From Sanderia malayensis (lineage: Eukaryota; Cnidaria; Scyphozoa; Semaeostomeae; Pelagiidae): DNA of 64,000 nucleotides. This document shows, piece by piece, positions 34,098 through 45,353 of this stretch (position 1 is the first letter of the stretch; every line of letters begins with the position of its first letter). The stretch covers positions 372,001-436,000 of the forward strand of contig RQOL01000828.1 in the NCBI GenBank assembly GCA_013076295.1, given 5' to 3'. The notes below the pieces were generated by a model, which was given only the letters and a program-made list of their open reading frames with translations, did no database searches and had not been told where the DNA came from. Made by a program: the position numbers and the translations under genes.

Positions 34098-37000
34098 AAC
34101 GAGCTATGAAGCTCTAGAAGTCGACGCTTTTGTAATTTAATGCCTTTTTGTATGCATAAATGCAAATGAACAATCCATATAATGTCAAAATAGATGGAGG
34201 AGCAGGTTCTCAAACCCTGGGCCTCTCTCATGCTCTGCGAGCACACTACAACTGAGCTACACCCCCAACCAGATATGAAGCTCTTGAAGTGAACGCTTCT
34301 GTATTTCAATGCCTTTTTTGTATGCATAAGTGCAAATGAACAATCATTATAGTCTCAAATTATATGGAGGGCATGGTTTCGAACCCTGGGCCTCTCCGAT
34401 GCTAAGCAAGCACTTTACAACTCAGCTACACTCCCAACGAGCTATGAAGCTCTAGACGTCAACGCTTTTGTAATTTAACGCTTTTTTTGTATGCATAAAT
34501 GCAAATGAACAATGAATATAATGTCAAAATAGATTGAGGAGCAGGGTTTCGAACCCTGGGCCTCTCGCATGCAAAGCGAGCGCTCTACCACTGAGCTACA
34601 ACCCCAACGAGCTATGAAGCTCTTGGAGTCCACGCTTTTGTAAATTAATGCCTTTTTTTATGCATTTATGCAAATGCACAATCGATATAATCTCAAAATC
34701 GATGGAGGAACAGGGTCTCAAACCCTGGGCTTCTCGCATGTTATGCGAGCACTCTACCACTGAGTTACACCCCCAATGAGCTATGAAGCTCTAGAAGTCA
34801 ACGCTTTTGTACTTTAATGCCTTTTTGTAAGAATAAATTCTAAAGAACAATCAATATAATTTCAAAATAGATGGAAGAGCAGGGCTTTGAACCCTCGGCC
34901 TCTCGCATGTTAAGCGAGCACTTTACAACTGAGTTACACCCCCGATGAGATAGTAAACTCTAGCAGTCAAACCTTTTGTAAGTTAACGCCATTTCGTATA
35001 TCCATAAGTTGAAATAAATTATGAAACTAATCTCAAAACATATGCAATAGCAGGGTTTTCAACCTGGGGGCTTCTAGCATGCTAAGAGAACCTTCTTCCA
35101 CTGAGCTTTACCCCCGATCACCTGTCAAACTCATGCAGTCAACGTTTCTGTAACTTAACGCCATTTCTTGTATGCATCATTGCAAATAAACAATCAAAAT
35201 AATCTCAAAATGGATGGAGGAGCAGGGTCTCAAACCCTGGGCTTCTCGCATGCTATGCGAGCACTCTACAACTGAGCTACACCCCCTACGACCTATGAAG
35301 CTCTAGAAGTCAAAGCTTTTGTACTTGAATGCCTTTTGTGTAAGATGATAATGAACAATCAATATAATGCAAAATAGATGGAGGAGCAGAGTCTCAAACC
35401 CTGGGCTTGTCGCATGCTATGCGAACACTCTACCACTGAGCTACACCTGCTACGAGCTATGAAGTTCTATAAGTCAACGTATTTGTAATTTAGTGCCGTT
35501 TTTGTATGCATAAATGAAAATGAACAATCAATATAATGTTAAAATAGATGGAGGGCCATGGTTTCGAACCCTGGGCCTCTCCCATGCTAAGCTAGCACTT
35601 TACAACTGAGCTACACCCTCGATGAGAAAGTAATTGCTAGCATTCAAAGCTTTTGTAAGTTAACGCCTTTTCGTATATGCATAGGTTCAAATAGGGTACG
35701 AAACCAATCTCAAAACATACGCAGGAGCAGGGTTTCCAACCCTGGGCTTCCAGCATGCTAATTGAACTTTCTACAACTGAGGTGCACCCCCGATCAGCTA
35801 TCAAACTCATGCAGTCAACGTTTCTGTAACTTAACATCATTTCTTGTATGCATCATTGCAAATAAACAATCAAAATATTCTCAAAATAGATGGAGGAGCA
35901 GGGTCTCAAACCCTGGGCTTCTCGCATGCTATGCGAGCACTCTACAACTGAGCTACACCCCCTACGACCTATGAAGCTCTAGAAGTCAAAGCTTTTGTAC
36001 TTGAATGCCTTTTTTGTAAGATGATAATGAACAATCAATATAATGTCAAAATAGATGGAGGAACAAGGTTTCGAACCCTGGGCTTCTCGCATATTAAGCG
36101 ACCACTCTACCACTGAGCTACACCCTAAACGAGATATGAAGCTCTACAAGTCAACGCATTTGTAATTTAATGCCTTTTTGTATGCCTTAATGCAAATGAA
36201 TAATGAATATAATGTCAAAACAGATGGAGGAACAAGGTTTCGAACCCTGGGCTTCTCGCATATTAAGCGACCACTCTACCACTGAGCGTCACCCCCAACG
36301 AGCTATGAAGCTCCAGAAGTCAACGCTTTTGTACTTTAAGGCCTTTTTGTAAGGATAAATTCTAATGAACAATCAATATAATTTCAAAAAAGATGGAGGA
36401 GCAGGGTTTCGAACACTGGGCCTCTCGCATGCAAAGCGAGCACTCTACCACTGAGCTACAACCCCAACCAGCTATGAAGCTCTAAATGTCAACGCTTTCG
36501 TAAATTCATGCCTTTTGTGTAACCATAAATGCAAGTAAACAATCAATATAATGTTAAAATAGATCGAGGACCAGGGTTTCGAACCCTGGGCTTCTCGCAT
36601 GCTAAGCGACCAACTCTACCACTGAGCTACACCCTCAACGAGATATGAAGCTCTGGAAGTCAGTGCTTTTGTGATTTAATGCCTTTTTTGTATGCATAAA
36701 TGCTAATGAACAATCAATATAATGCAAAATAAATGGACGAGCAGGGTCTCAAACCCTGGGCTTCTCGCATGCTATGCGAGCACTCTACCACTGAGCTACA
36801 CCCCGAACGAGCTATGAAGTTCTAGAAGTCAACGCTTTTGTAATTTAATGCTTTTTTGTATGCATAATTGCAAATGAACAATCAATACAATGTCAAAATT
36901 GATGGAGGAGCAGGATCTCCAAGGAGCTATGAAGCTCTAGAAGTCAACGTTTCTGTAACTTAACGCCATTTCTTGTATGCATAACTGCAAATAGACAATC

Positions 37001-37530
37001 AAAATAATCTCAAAATAGATCGAGGAGCAGGGTCTCAAACCCTGCGCTTCTCGCATGCTATACGTGCACTCTACAACTGCGCTACACACCCCCCACGAGC
37101 TATGAAGTTCTAGAAGTCAAAGCTTTTGTACTTTAATGATTTTTTTGTAAGCATAAATGCTAGCGAACAATCAATATAATCCAAGATAGAGGGAGGAGCA
37201 GGGTTTCGAACGCTGGGCCTCTCGCATGCAAAGCGAGCGCTCTACCACTGAGCTGCACCCCCGACGAACTATGAAACTCAAGCAGTCAACGTTTCTGTAA
37301 CTTAACGCCATTTCTTGTATGCATAACTGCAAATAAACAATCAAAATAATCTCAAAATAGATGGAGGAGCAGGGTCTCAAAACCTGGGCTTCTCGCATGC
37401 TATGCGTGCACTCTACCTCTGAGCTACACCCCCAACGAGCTATGAAGCTCTAGAAGTCAACGCTTTTATATTTAATGCCTCTTTTGTAAGCATGAATGCT
37501 AATGAATAATCAATATAATCATAAAATAGA

Positions 37531-37602
37531 TGGAGGAGCAGGGTTTCGAACCCGGGACCTCTCGCATGCAAAGCGAGCGCTCTACCACTGAGCTACACCC
37601 CC
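37531..37602 (-). tRNA. tRNA-Ala-like, anticodon UGC
   Basis: Copy of 34026-34097 displaced by exactly 3505 bp, with the same T-stem mismatch. It shows that the higher-order duplication carries whole tRNA-like genes. Confidence 0.6.
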
Positions 37603-40526
37603 AACGAGCTATGAAGCTCTAGAAGTCGACGCTTTTGTAATTTAATGCCTTTTTGTATGCATAAATGCAAATGAACAATCCATATAATGTCAAAATAGAT
37701 GGAGGAGCAGGGTCTCAAACCCTGGGCCTCTCTCATGCTCTGCGAGCACACTACAACTGAGCTACACCCCCAACCAGATATGAAGCTCTTGAAGTGAACG
37801 CTTCTGTATTTCAATGCCTTTTTTGTATGCATAAGTGCAAATGAACAATCATTATAGTCTCAAATTATATGGAGGGCATGGTTTCGAACCCTGGGCCTCT
37901 CCGATGCTAAGCAAGCACTTTACAACTCAGCTACACCCCCAACGAGCTATGAAGCTCTAGACGTCAACGCTTTTGTAATTTAACGCTTTTTTTGTATGCA
38001 TAAATGCAAATGAACAATGAATATAATGTCAAAATAGATTGAGGAGCAGGGTTTCGAACCCTGGGCCTCTCGCATGCAAAGCGAGCGCTCTACCACTGAG
38101 CTACAACCCCAACGAGCTATGAAGCTCTTGGAGTCCACGCTTTTGTAAATTAATGCCTTTTTTTATGCATTTATGCAAATGCACAATCGATATAATCTCA
38201 AAATCGATGGAGGAACAGGGTCTCAAACCCTGGGCTTCTCGCATGTTATGCGAGCACTCTACCACTGAGTTACACCCCCAATGAGCTATGAAGCTCTAGA
38301 AGTCAACGCTTTTGTACTTTAATGCCTTTTTGTAAGAATAAATTCTAAAGAACAATCAATATAATTTCAAAATAGATGGAAGAGCAGGGCTTTGAACCCT
38401 CGGCCTCTCGCATGTTAAGCGAGCACTTTACAACTGAGTTACACCCCCGATGAGATAGTAAACTCTAGCAGTCAAACCTTTTGTAAGTTAACGCCATTTC
38501 GTATATCCATAAGTTGAAATAAATTATGAAACTAATCTCAAAACATATGCAATAGCAGGGTTTTCAACCTGGGGGCTTCTAGCATGCTAAGAGAACCTTC
38601 TTCCACTGAGCTTTACCCCCGATCACCTGTCAAACTCATGCAGTCAACGTTTCTGTAACTTAACGCCATTTCTTGTATGCATCATTGCAAATAAACAATC
38701 AAAATAATCTCAAAATGGATGGAGGAGCAGGGTCTCAAACCCTGGGCTTCTCGCATGCTATGCGAGCACTTTACAACTGAGCTACACCCCCTACGACCTA
38801 TGAAGCTCTAGAAGTCAAAGCTTTTGTACTTGAATGCCTTTTTTGTAAGATGATAATGAACAATCAATATAATGTCAAAATAGATGGAGGAACAAGGTTT
38901 CGAACCCTGGGCTTCTCGCATATTAAGCGACCACTCTACCACTGAGCTACACCCTAAACGAGATATGAAGCTCTACAAGTCAACGCATTTGTAATTTAAT
39001 GCCTTTTTGTATGCCTTAATGCAAATGAATAATGAATATAATGTCAAAACAGATGGAGGAACAAGGTTTCGAACCCTGGGCTTCTCGCATATTAAGCGAC
39101 CACTCTACCACTGAGCGTCACCCCCAACGAGCTATGAAGCTCTAGAAGTCAACGCTTTTGTACTTTAAGGCCTTTTTGTAAGGATAAATTCTAATGAACA
39201 ATCAATATAATTTCAAAAAAGATGGAGGAGCAGGGTTTCGAACCCTGGGCCTCTCGCATGCAAAGCGAGCACTCTACCACTGAGCTACAACCCCAACCAG
39301 CTATGAAGCTCTAAATGTCAACGCTTTCGTAAATTCATGCCTTTTGTGTAGCCATAAATGCAAGTAAACAATCAATATAATGTTAAAATAGATGGAGGAC
39401 CAGGGTTTCGAACCCTGGGCTTCTCGCATGCTAAGCGACCAACTCTACCACTGAGCTACACCCTCAACGAGATATGAAGCTCTGGAAGTCAGTGCTTTTG
39501 TGATTTAATGCCTTTTTTGTATGCATAAATGCTAATGAACAATCAATATAATGCAAAATAAATGGACGAGCAGGGTCTCAAACCCTGGGCTTCTCGCATG
39601 CTATGCGAGCACTCTACCACTGAGCTACACCCCGAACGAGCTATGAAGTTCTAGAAGTCAACGCTTTTGTAACTGAATGCTTTTTTGTATGCATAATTGC
39701 AAATGAACAATCAATACAATGTCAAAATTGATGGAGGAGCAGGATCTCCAAGGAGCTATGAAGCTCTAGAAGTCAACGTTTCTGTAACTTAACGCCATTT
39801 CTTGTATGCATAACTGCAAATAGACAATCAAAATAATCTCAAAATAGATCGAGGAGCAGGGTCTCAAACCCTGCGCTTCTCGCATGCTATACGTGCACTC
39901 TACAACTGCGCTACACACCCCCCACGAGCTATGAAGTTCTAGAAGTCAAAGCTTTTGTACTTTAATGATTTTTTTGTAAGCATAAATGCTAGCGAACAAT
40001 CAATATAATCCAAAATAGAGGGAGGAGCAGGGTTTCGAACCCTGGGCCTCTCGCATGCAAAGCGAGCGCTTTACCACTGAGCTACACCCCCTACGAGGTA
40101 TGAAGCTCTAGAAGTCAACGCTTTTGTAATTTAACGCCTCTTTTGTATGCATAAGTGCAAATGAACAATATAGTCTCAAAATAGATGGAGGGGCATGGTT
40201 TCGAACCCTGTGACTCTCCCATGCTAAGCTAGTACTTTACAACTTTGCTACACCCTCGATGAGACAGTAAGTGCTAGCATTCAAAGCTTTTGTAAGTTAA
40301 CGCCTTTTCGTATATGCATAAGTTCAAATAGGGTACGAAACTAATCTCAAAACATATGCAGGAGCAGGGTTTCCAACCCTGGGCTTCTAGCATGCCAAGA
40401 GAACTTTCTACCACTGAGCTGCACCCCGATCAGGTATCAAACTCATGCAGTCAACGTTTCTGTAACTTAACGCCATTTCTTGTATGCATCATTGCAAATA
40501 AACAATCAAAATAATCTCAAAATAGT

Positions 40527-40597
40527 TGGAGGAACAGGGTCTCGAACCCTGAGTTCTCGCATGCTGTGCGAGCACTCTACCACTGAGCTACACCCCC
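40527..40597 (-). tRNA. tRNA-Ala-like, anticodon AGC
   Basis: 71 nt. The anticodon stem CTCGC/GCGAG is perfect with loop ACAGCAT (AGC) and the T-loop TTCGAGA is intact. The variable region is one base short. Confidence 0.5.
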
Positions 40598-41036
40598 AAC
40601 GAGCTATGAAGCTCCAGAAGTCAAAGCTTTTGTACCTCAATGCCTTTTTTGTAAGCATAAATGATAATGAACAATCAATATAATCTCAAAATAGATGGAG
40701 GAGCAGGGTTTCGAACCTTGGGTTTTTCGCATGCTATGCGAGCACTCTACCACTGAGCTACACCACCGATGAGATAGTAAACTTAGCATTCAAAGCTCTT
40801 GTAAGTTAACGCCATTTCGTATATGCATAGGTTCAAATAGGGTACGAAACTAATCTCAACACGTATGCAGGAGCAGTGTTTCCAACCCTGGGTTTCTAGC
40901 ATGCTAAGAGAACTCTCTACCACTGAGCTGCACCCCCGATCAGCTATCAAACTCATGCAGTCAACGTTTCTGTAACTTAACGCCATTTCTTGTATGCATC
41001 ATTGCAAATAAACAATCAAAATAATCTCAAAATAGT

Positions 41037-41107
41037 TGGAGGAACAGGGTCTCGAACCCTGAGTTCTCGCATGCTGTGCGAGCACTCTACCACTGAGCTA
41101 CACCCCC
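41037..41107 (-). tRNA. tRNA-Ala-like, anticodon AGC
   Basis: Same sequence as 40527-40597, displaced by 510 bp as part of a tandem three-unit duplication. Confidence 0.5.
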
Positions 41108-43017
41108 AACGAGCTATGAAGCTCCAGAAGTCAAAGCTTTTGTACCTCAATGCCTTTTTTGTAAGCATAAATGATAATGAACAATCAATATAATCTCAAA
41201 ATAGATGGAGGAGCAGGGTTTCGAACCTTGGGCTTTTCGCATGCTATGCGAGCACTCTACCACTGAGCTACACCACCGATGAGATAGTAAACTTAGCATT
41301 CAAAGCTCTTGTAAGTTAACGCCATTTCGTATATGCATAGGTTCAAATAGGGTACGAAACCAATCTCAAAACATACGCAGGAGCAGGGTTTCCAACCCTG
41401 GGCTTCCAGCATGCTAATTGAATTTTCTACAACTGAGGTGCACCCCCGATCAGCTATCAAACTCATGCAGTCAACGTTTCTGTAACTTAACATCATTTCT
41501 TGTATGCATCATTGCAAATAAACAATCAAAATATTCTCAAAATAGATGGAGGAGCAGGGTCTCAAACCCTGGGCTTCTCGCATGCTATGCGAGCACTCTA
41601 CAACTGAGCTACACCCCCTACGACCTATGAAGCTCTAGAAGTCAAAGCTTTTGTACTTGAATGCCTTTTTTGTAAGATGATAATGAACAATCAATATAAT
41701 GTCAAAATAGATGGAGGAACAAGGTTTCGAACCCTGGGCTTCTCGCATATTAAGCGACCACTCTACCACTGAGCTACACCCTAAACGAGATATGAAGCTC
41801 TACAAGTCAACACATTTGTAATTTAATGCCTTTTTGTATGCCTTAATGCAAATGAATAATGAATATAATGTCAAAACAGATGGAGGAACAAGGTTTCGAA
41901 CCCTGGGCTTCTCGCATATTAAGCGACCACTCTACCACTGAGCGTCACCCCCAACGAGCTATGAAGCTCCAGAAGTCAACGCTTTTGTACTTAAAGGCCT
42001 TTTTGTAAGGATAAATTCTAATGAACAATCAATATAATTTCAAAAAAGATGGAGGAGCAGGGTTTCGAACCCTGGGCCTCTCGCATGCAAAGCGAGCACT
42101 CTACCACTGAGCTACAACCCCAACCAGCTATGAAGCTCTAAATGTCAACGCTTTCGTAAATTCATGCCTTTTGTGTAACCATAAATGCAAGTAAACAATC
42201 AATATAATGTTAAAATAGATGGAGGACCAGGGTTTCGAACCCTGGGCTTCTCGCATGCTAAGCGACCAACTCTACCACTGAGCTACACCCTCAACGAGAT
42301 ATGAAGCTCTGGAAGTCAGTGCTTTTGTGATTTAATGCCTTTTTTGTATGCATAAATGCTAATGAACAATCAATATAATGCAAAATAAATGGACGAGCAG
42401 GGTCTCAAACCCTGGGCTTCTCGCATGCTATGCGAGCACTCTACCACTGAGCTACACCCCGAACGAGCTATGAAGTTCTAGAAGTCAACGCTTTTGTAAC
42501 TGAATGCTTTTTTGCATGCATAATTGCAAATGAACAATCAATACAATGTCAAAATTGATGGAGGAGCAGGATCTCCAAGGAGCTATGAAGCTCTAGAAGT
42601 CAACGTTTCTGTAACTTAACGCCATTTCTTGTATGCATAACTGCAAATAGACAATCAAAATAATCTCAAAATAGATCGAGGAGCAGGGTCTCAAACCCTG
42701 CGCTTCTCGCATGCTATACGTGCACTCTACAACTGCGCTACACACCCCCCACGAGCTATGAAGTTCTAGAAGTCAAAGCTTTTGTACTTTAATGATTTTT
42801 TTGTAAGCATAAATGCTAGCGAACAATCAATATAATCCAAAATAGAGGGAGGAGCAGGGTTTCGAACCCTGGGCCTCTCGCATGCAAAGCGAGCGCTTTA
42901 CCACTGAGCTACACCCCCTACGAGGTATGAAGCTCTAGAAGTCAACGCTTTTGTAATTTAATGCCATTTCTTGTAAGCATAAATGATAATGAACAATCAA
43001 TATTGTCTCAAAATTGA

Positions 43018-43089
43018 TGGAGGAGCAGGGTTTCGATCCCTGGGCCTCTCGCACGCAAAGCGGGCGCTCTACCACTGAGCTACACCCCC
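43018..43089 (-). tRNA. tRNA-Ala-like, anticodon UGC
   Basis: Acceptor and D-arm consensus. The anticodon stem carries compensating changes (CCCGC against GCGTG region, loop TTTGCGT, anticodon UGC). The B box GATCGAAAC still fits consensus although T54 is replaced by A. Confidence 0.5.
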
Positions 43090-43242
43090 AACCAGCTATG
43101 AAGCTCTAGACGTCAACGCTTTTGTAATTTAATGCCTTTTTTGTATGCATAAATGCAAATGAACAATGAATATAATTTCAAAATAGATGGAGGAGCAAGG
43201 TTTCGAACCCTGGCCTTCTCGCATGCTAAACGACTACTCGAC

Positions 43243-44270
43243 CTCAAAGAACAATTCACCATTACCACAGACTACAAATAGACATAGGGATGGAAAAGGG
43301 AAGGCGAGCAAGGAAAATGAAAATGAAAACGAAAAGATAAAAGTGCTAATAGTTGGAGACTCTGAGACTACGTTTACACGGGAACGGACCCAGATGGGTC
43401 CGTTCTCGTTTTTAAAGCGAGTTTACACGGGAACGGATCCAAATCGGCTTGCGTTTACACGGGAACGTTCCCATAGCGAATTCACAATGCAGCGCATGCG
43501 CAACAATTGCATTTCTCTCCTTTGCCGCCAGATCATTGAAGATAACAATTCAACGGGACTATCATACTGAAATTGCCTCAGATCGAACATTTACTGGCCT
43601 CGCTGCCAAGCCGTTCCTATTTGGATCCGATCTAGTGTGTTTACACGAGACTAGAACGGGATTGTTCCCGTTCTGGAACGATTTGAAAGCGTTTCCAAAC
43701 TGGTACGGATACGGGAACGGACCCGTGCGTTCCCGTGTAAACGGAAGACCTATCCGTACCAGTTTCGGTACGGATCGCTTCGGGAACGTTCCCGTGTAAA
43801 CGGGGTCTCAATTACAGCGAATGAAATCTGAAAAGCTCTCAAATGACCAGCGAGATGTTGAAATAAGATTTACGCGTGGCATGAAAATCAAGCAAGCCGC
43901 ACCAAGGGCGGGAAATAATCATAGTGACGTCATAATTGTCCATATTGGAACGAACAATCTGAATTCAAGTAGCCAACCAGAACAAATATGCAAAGATACT
44001 ATCGATATGCTCAATCAAGTGCAAAAGAATAATCCCAGATCAAGAGTTACCTACTCATCGATCTTCAAAAGAAAAGATGACATGTCTCTGAATGCCAAAG
44101 CAATGAAGGTAAACAAACTGCTCTCAGAAGAACTTGCGATAAACGGAATGGACATGATTGACAACAGTAACATAATGTTCAGCAATCTATGGAATGACGG
44201 TTTGCATATTAGTGACGGAGGGGTACGTAAATTCTCAGGCAACATCAGCAAATTTATTAGATATTGTTAG
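43243..44270 (+). pseudogene. LINE ORF1 SGNH-hydrolase domain, split by a MITE
   Basis: The SGNH esterase-like fold is recognised by VLIVGDS (block I, nucleophile Ser) at about 43340-43363, HIGTNN (block III) near 43955 and DGLHISDGG (block V, Asp and His) near 44203-44223. The MITE at 43364-43805 cuts directly after the GDS codons; beyond it the protein continues with QLQRM from 43809. Upstream coding is lysine/glutamate-rich and lacks a clear start. The stop is at 44270. The domain would be complete without the MITE. Confidence 0.8.
43364..43805. mobile_element. MITE with reiterated terminal motifs
   Basis: 442 bp starting GAGACTACGTTTACACGGG and ending CCCGTGTAAACGGGG, with imperfect terminal inverted repeats and a probable 3-bp duplication TCT (43361-43363 and 43806-43808). 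The motif GTTTACACGGGAACGG is repeated directly near the left end (about 43371, 43419, 43444) and in inverse near the right end (about 43726, 43787). No transposase frame. The superfamily is not assigned. Confidence 0.75.
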
Positions 44271-44351
44271 AGGCGTCAAATCTCCCAGTCTAGTCGTAGG
44301 ATAAATAGGCCCATCAAACGTGGTAAGAGAAATGGTCTAAAAATAGCTTTT

Positions 44352-44954
44352 TTGAATATAGTCTCTTTAAGAAAACATAAATACGAGCTAGAAATTATAC
44401 TCAAAGATAATGATATTGATATTTTAGGCCTAAATGAAACACGCCTGAATGATAAAATTGAAGATTCAGAAGTTGACATAAATGGCTATTACGTTTTTCG
44501 CAATGATCGTGATGCAAACGGGGGAGGGGTAGCTTTATATGTAAAAGATAGTCTGCCATATCCAACTGTCAAATTAAAAAGCGAAAAATTAGAACTACTG
44601 CCGGTTGAGATCACACCTAGACATTCAAAATATTTTTTGGTTGTTTGCTGGTATCGTCCTCCTATTTCAGGGGTCGATGAAGAATCCTTTGAAAATCTTA
44701 GGGATTCCCTAAAACAACTAGATAAAGATGAGATCGAAATCATTTTGATTGTCGACACCAACCGTGATCTAAAAAACAAGCAAAGTAGCAATGCAAAAAG
44801 GCTCAAAGCAATATATGCTGAGTATCAACTTGAGCAACTGGTTAAAAGTTACACCAGAGTTTCTGCATCAACTAATGAGTATAATGAACAAAGAATTAGT
44901 AAAACACTAATTGACCATTTCTCTACCACTAAAAACAATACATATCTGAAGTAG
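44352..44954 (+). pseudogene. LINE APE-type endonuclease
   Basis: 200 residues resembling the apurinic-endonuclease domain of LINEs: LNIVSLRKHKYEL at the start, the catalytic Glu in GLNETRLND, ALYVKDSL, CWYRPPIS, and the C-terminal LIDHF with the conserved Asp-His. The usual GDFN motif reads VDTN, so a glycine is lost. The frame is interrupted near 44954 and resumes in a different frame at 44960. Confidence 0.8.
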
Positions 44955-44959
44955 ATATC

Positions 44960-45349
44960 TTGGAACTGGGGATGGTAGACCATTACCTAATATACGGAAC
45001 ACGTAAAATAGGCAAACAAAGAAACGAAAACAAAATACCTAAAATTATAGAGTCCCGTAACCTTAAGAAATATAATGATATAGCTTTTCAAAATGATCTG
45101 CTAGAAATCGAATGGGAAACCATCCTCGGCCCTCTTTCTGATGATCCAAACAGTATGGCAGCTACGTTTCAGGGGATTTTTGAGTCAATCCTTGAAATCC
45201 ATGCACCCCTCAGGAAAAAACGAGTACGCCATGATCCTACACCTTGGATAACCCCTGAAATAAGGAATCTTATGAAAAAAAGAGATAGGGCAAAGAGGGA
45301 TGCAATAAACTCTCCTGATATGTGGAAAAACGTTCAAGAAACTTCGTAA
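44960..45349 (+). pseudogene. LINE linker between endonuclease and reverse transcriptase
   Basis: 129 residues, out of frame with both neighbours. It has the typical inter-domain motif LRKKRVRHDPTPWITPEIR found between the endonuclease and reverse transcriptase of CR1/Jockey-type LINEs. Single-base frameshifts near 44955 and 45345 bound it. Confidence 0.75.
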
Positions 45350-45353
45350 TAGA

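Larger units (their letters stand above)
33060..42920 (-). repeat. Higher-order repeats within the tRNA-like array
   Basis: Multi-unit segments recur with near identity. A marker unit with an internally deleted tRNA (aggagcaggatctccaagga) occurs at 33401, 36906, 39735 and 42562, spaced 3505, 2829 and 2827 bp. The first interval carries about 0.68 kb extra (about 35377-36050). The antisense stretches at 33666 and 37171, and 34088 and 37593, are near-identical at the same 3505 offset. A three-unit 510-bp tandem duplication lies at about 40480-41190. Confidence 0.88.
24184..43242 (-). repeat. tRNA-Ala-like tandem array, block 3 (main block)
   Basis: About 19 kb and about 113 units of the minus-strand tRNA-like repeat with a period near 169 bp. 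The spacer on the plus strand reads roughly aacgagctatgaagctctag, then aagtcaacgcttttgtaatttaatgcc, then tttttgtatgcataaatgca and aatgaacaatcaatataatctc. It holds a hairpin GAGCT-ATGA-AGCTC next to the tRNA 5' end, the octamer ATGCAAAT in many copies, and TTTT (minus strand) a few bases after the tRNA 3' end. Antisense reading produces repeated spurious peptides. The last unit breaks off in its anticodon/D-arm region at the LINE insertion. Confidence 0.93.

Noticed and set aside
24320..42000. Recurrent 60-100 residue minus-strand frames such as MREAQGLRPCSSIYF and IVYLQLCIQ that look like a repeated protein family
   Set aside because: They are translations of the tRNA-like unit and its spacer on the tRNA strand; their ends vary with indels in the repeat and no codon-level constraint is visible.
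24184..43242. CRISPR-like regular repeats with spacers
   Set aside because: The repeats are tRNA bodies, the spacers are themselves conserved, and the surroundings are eukaryotic retroelements.
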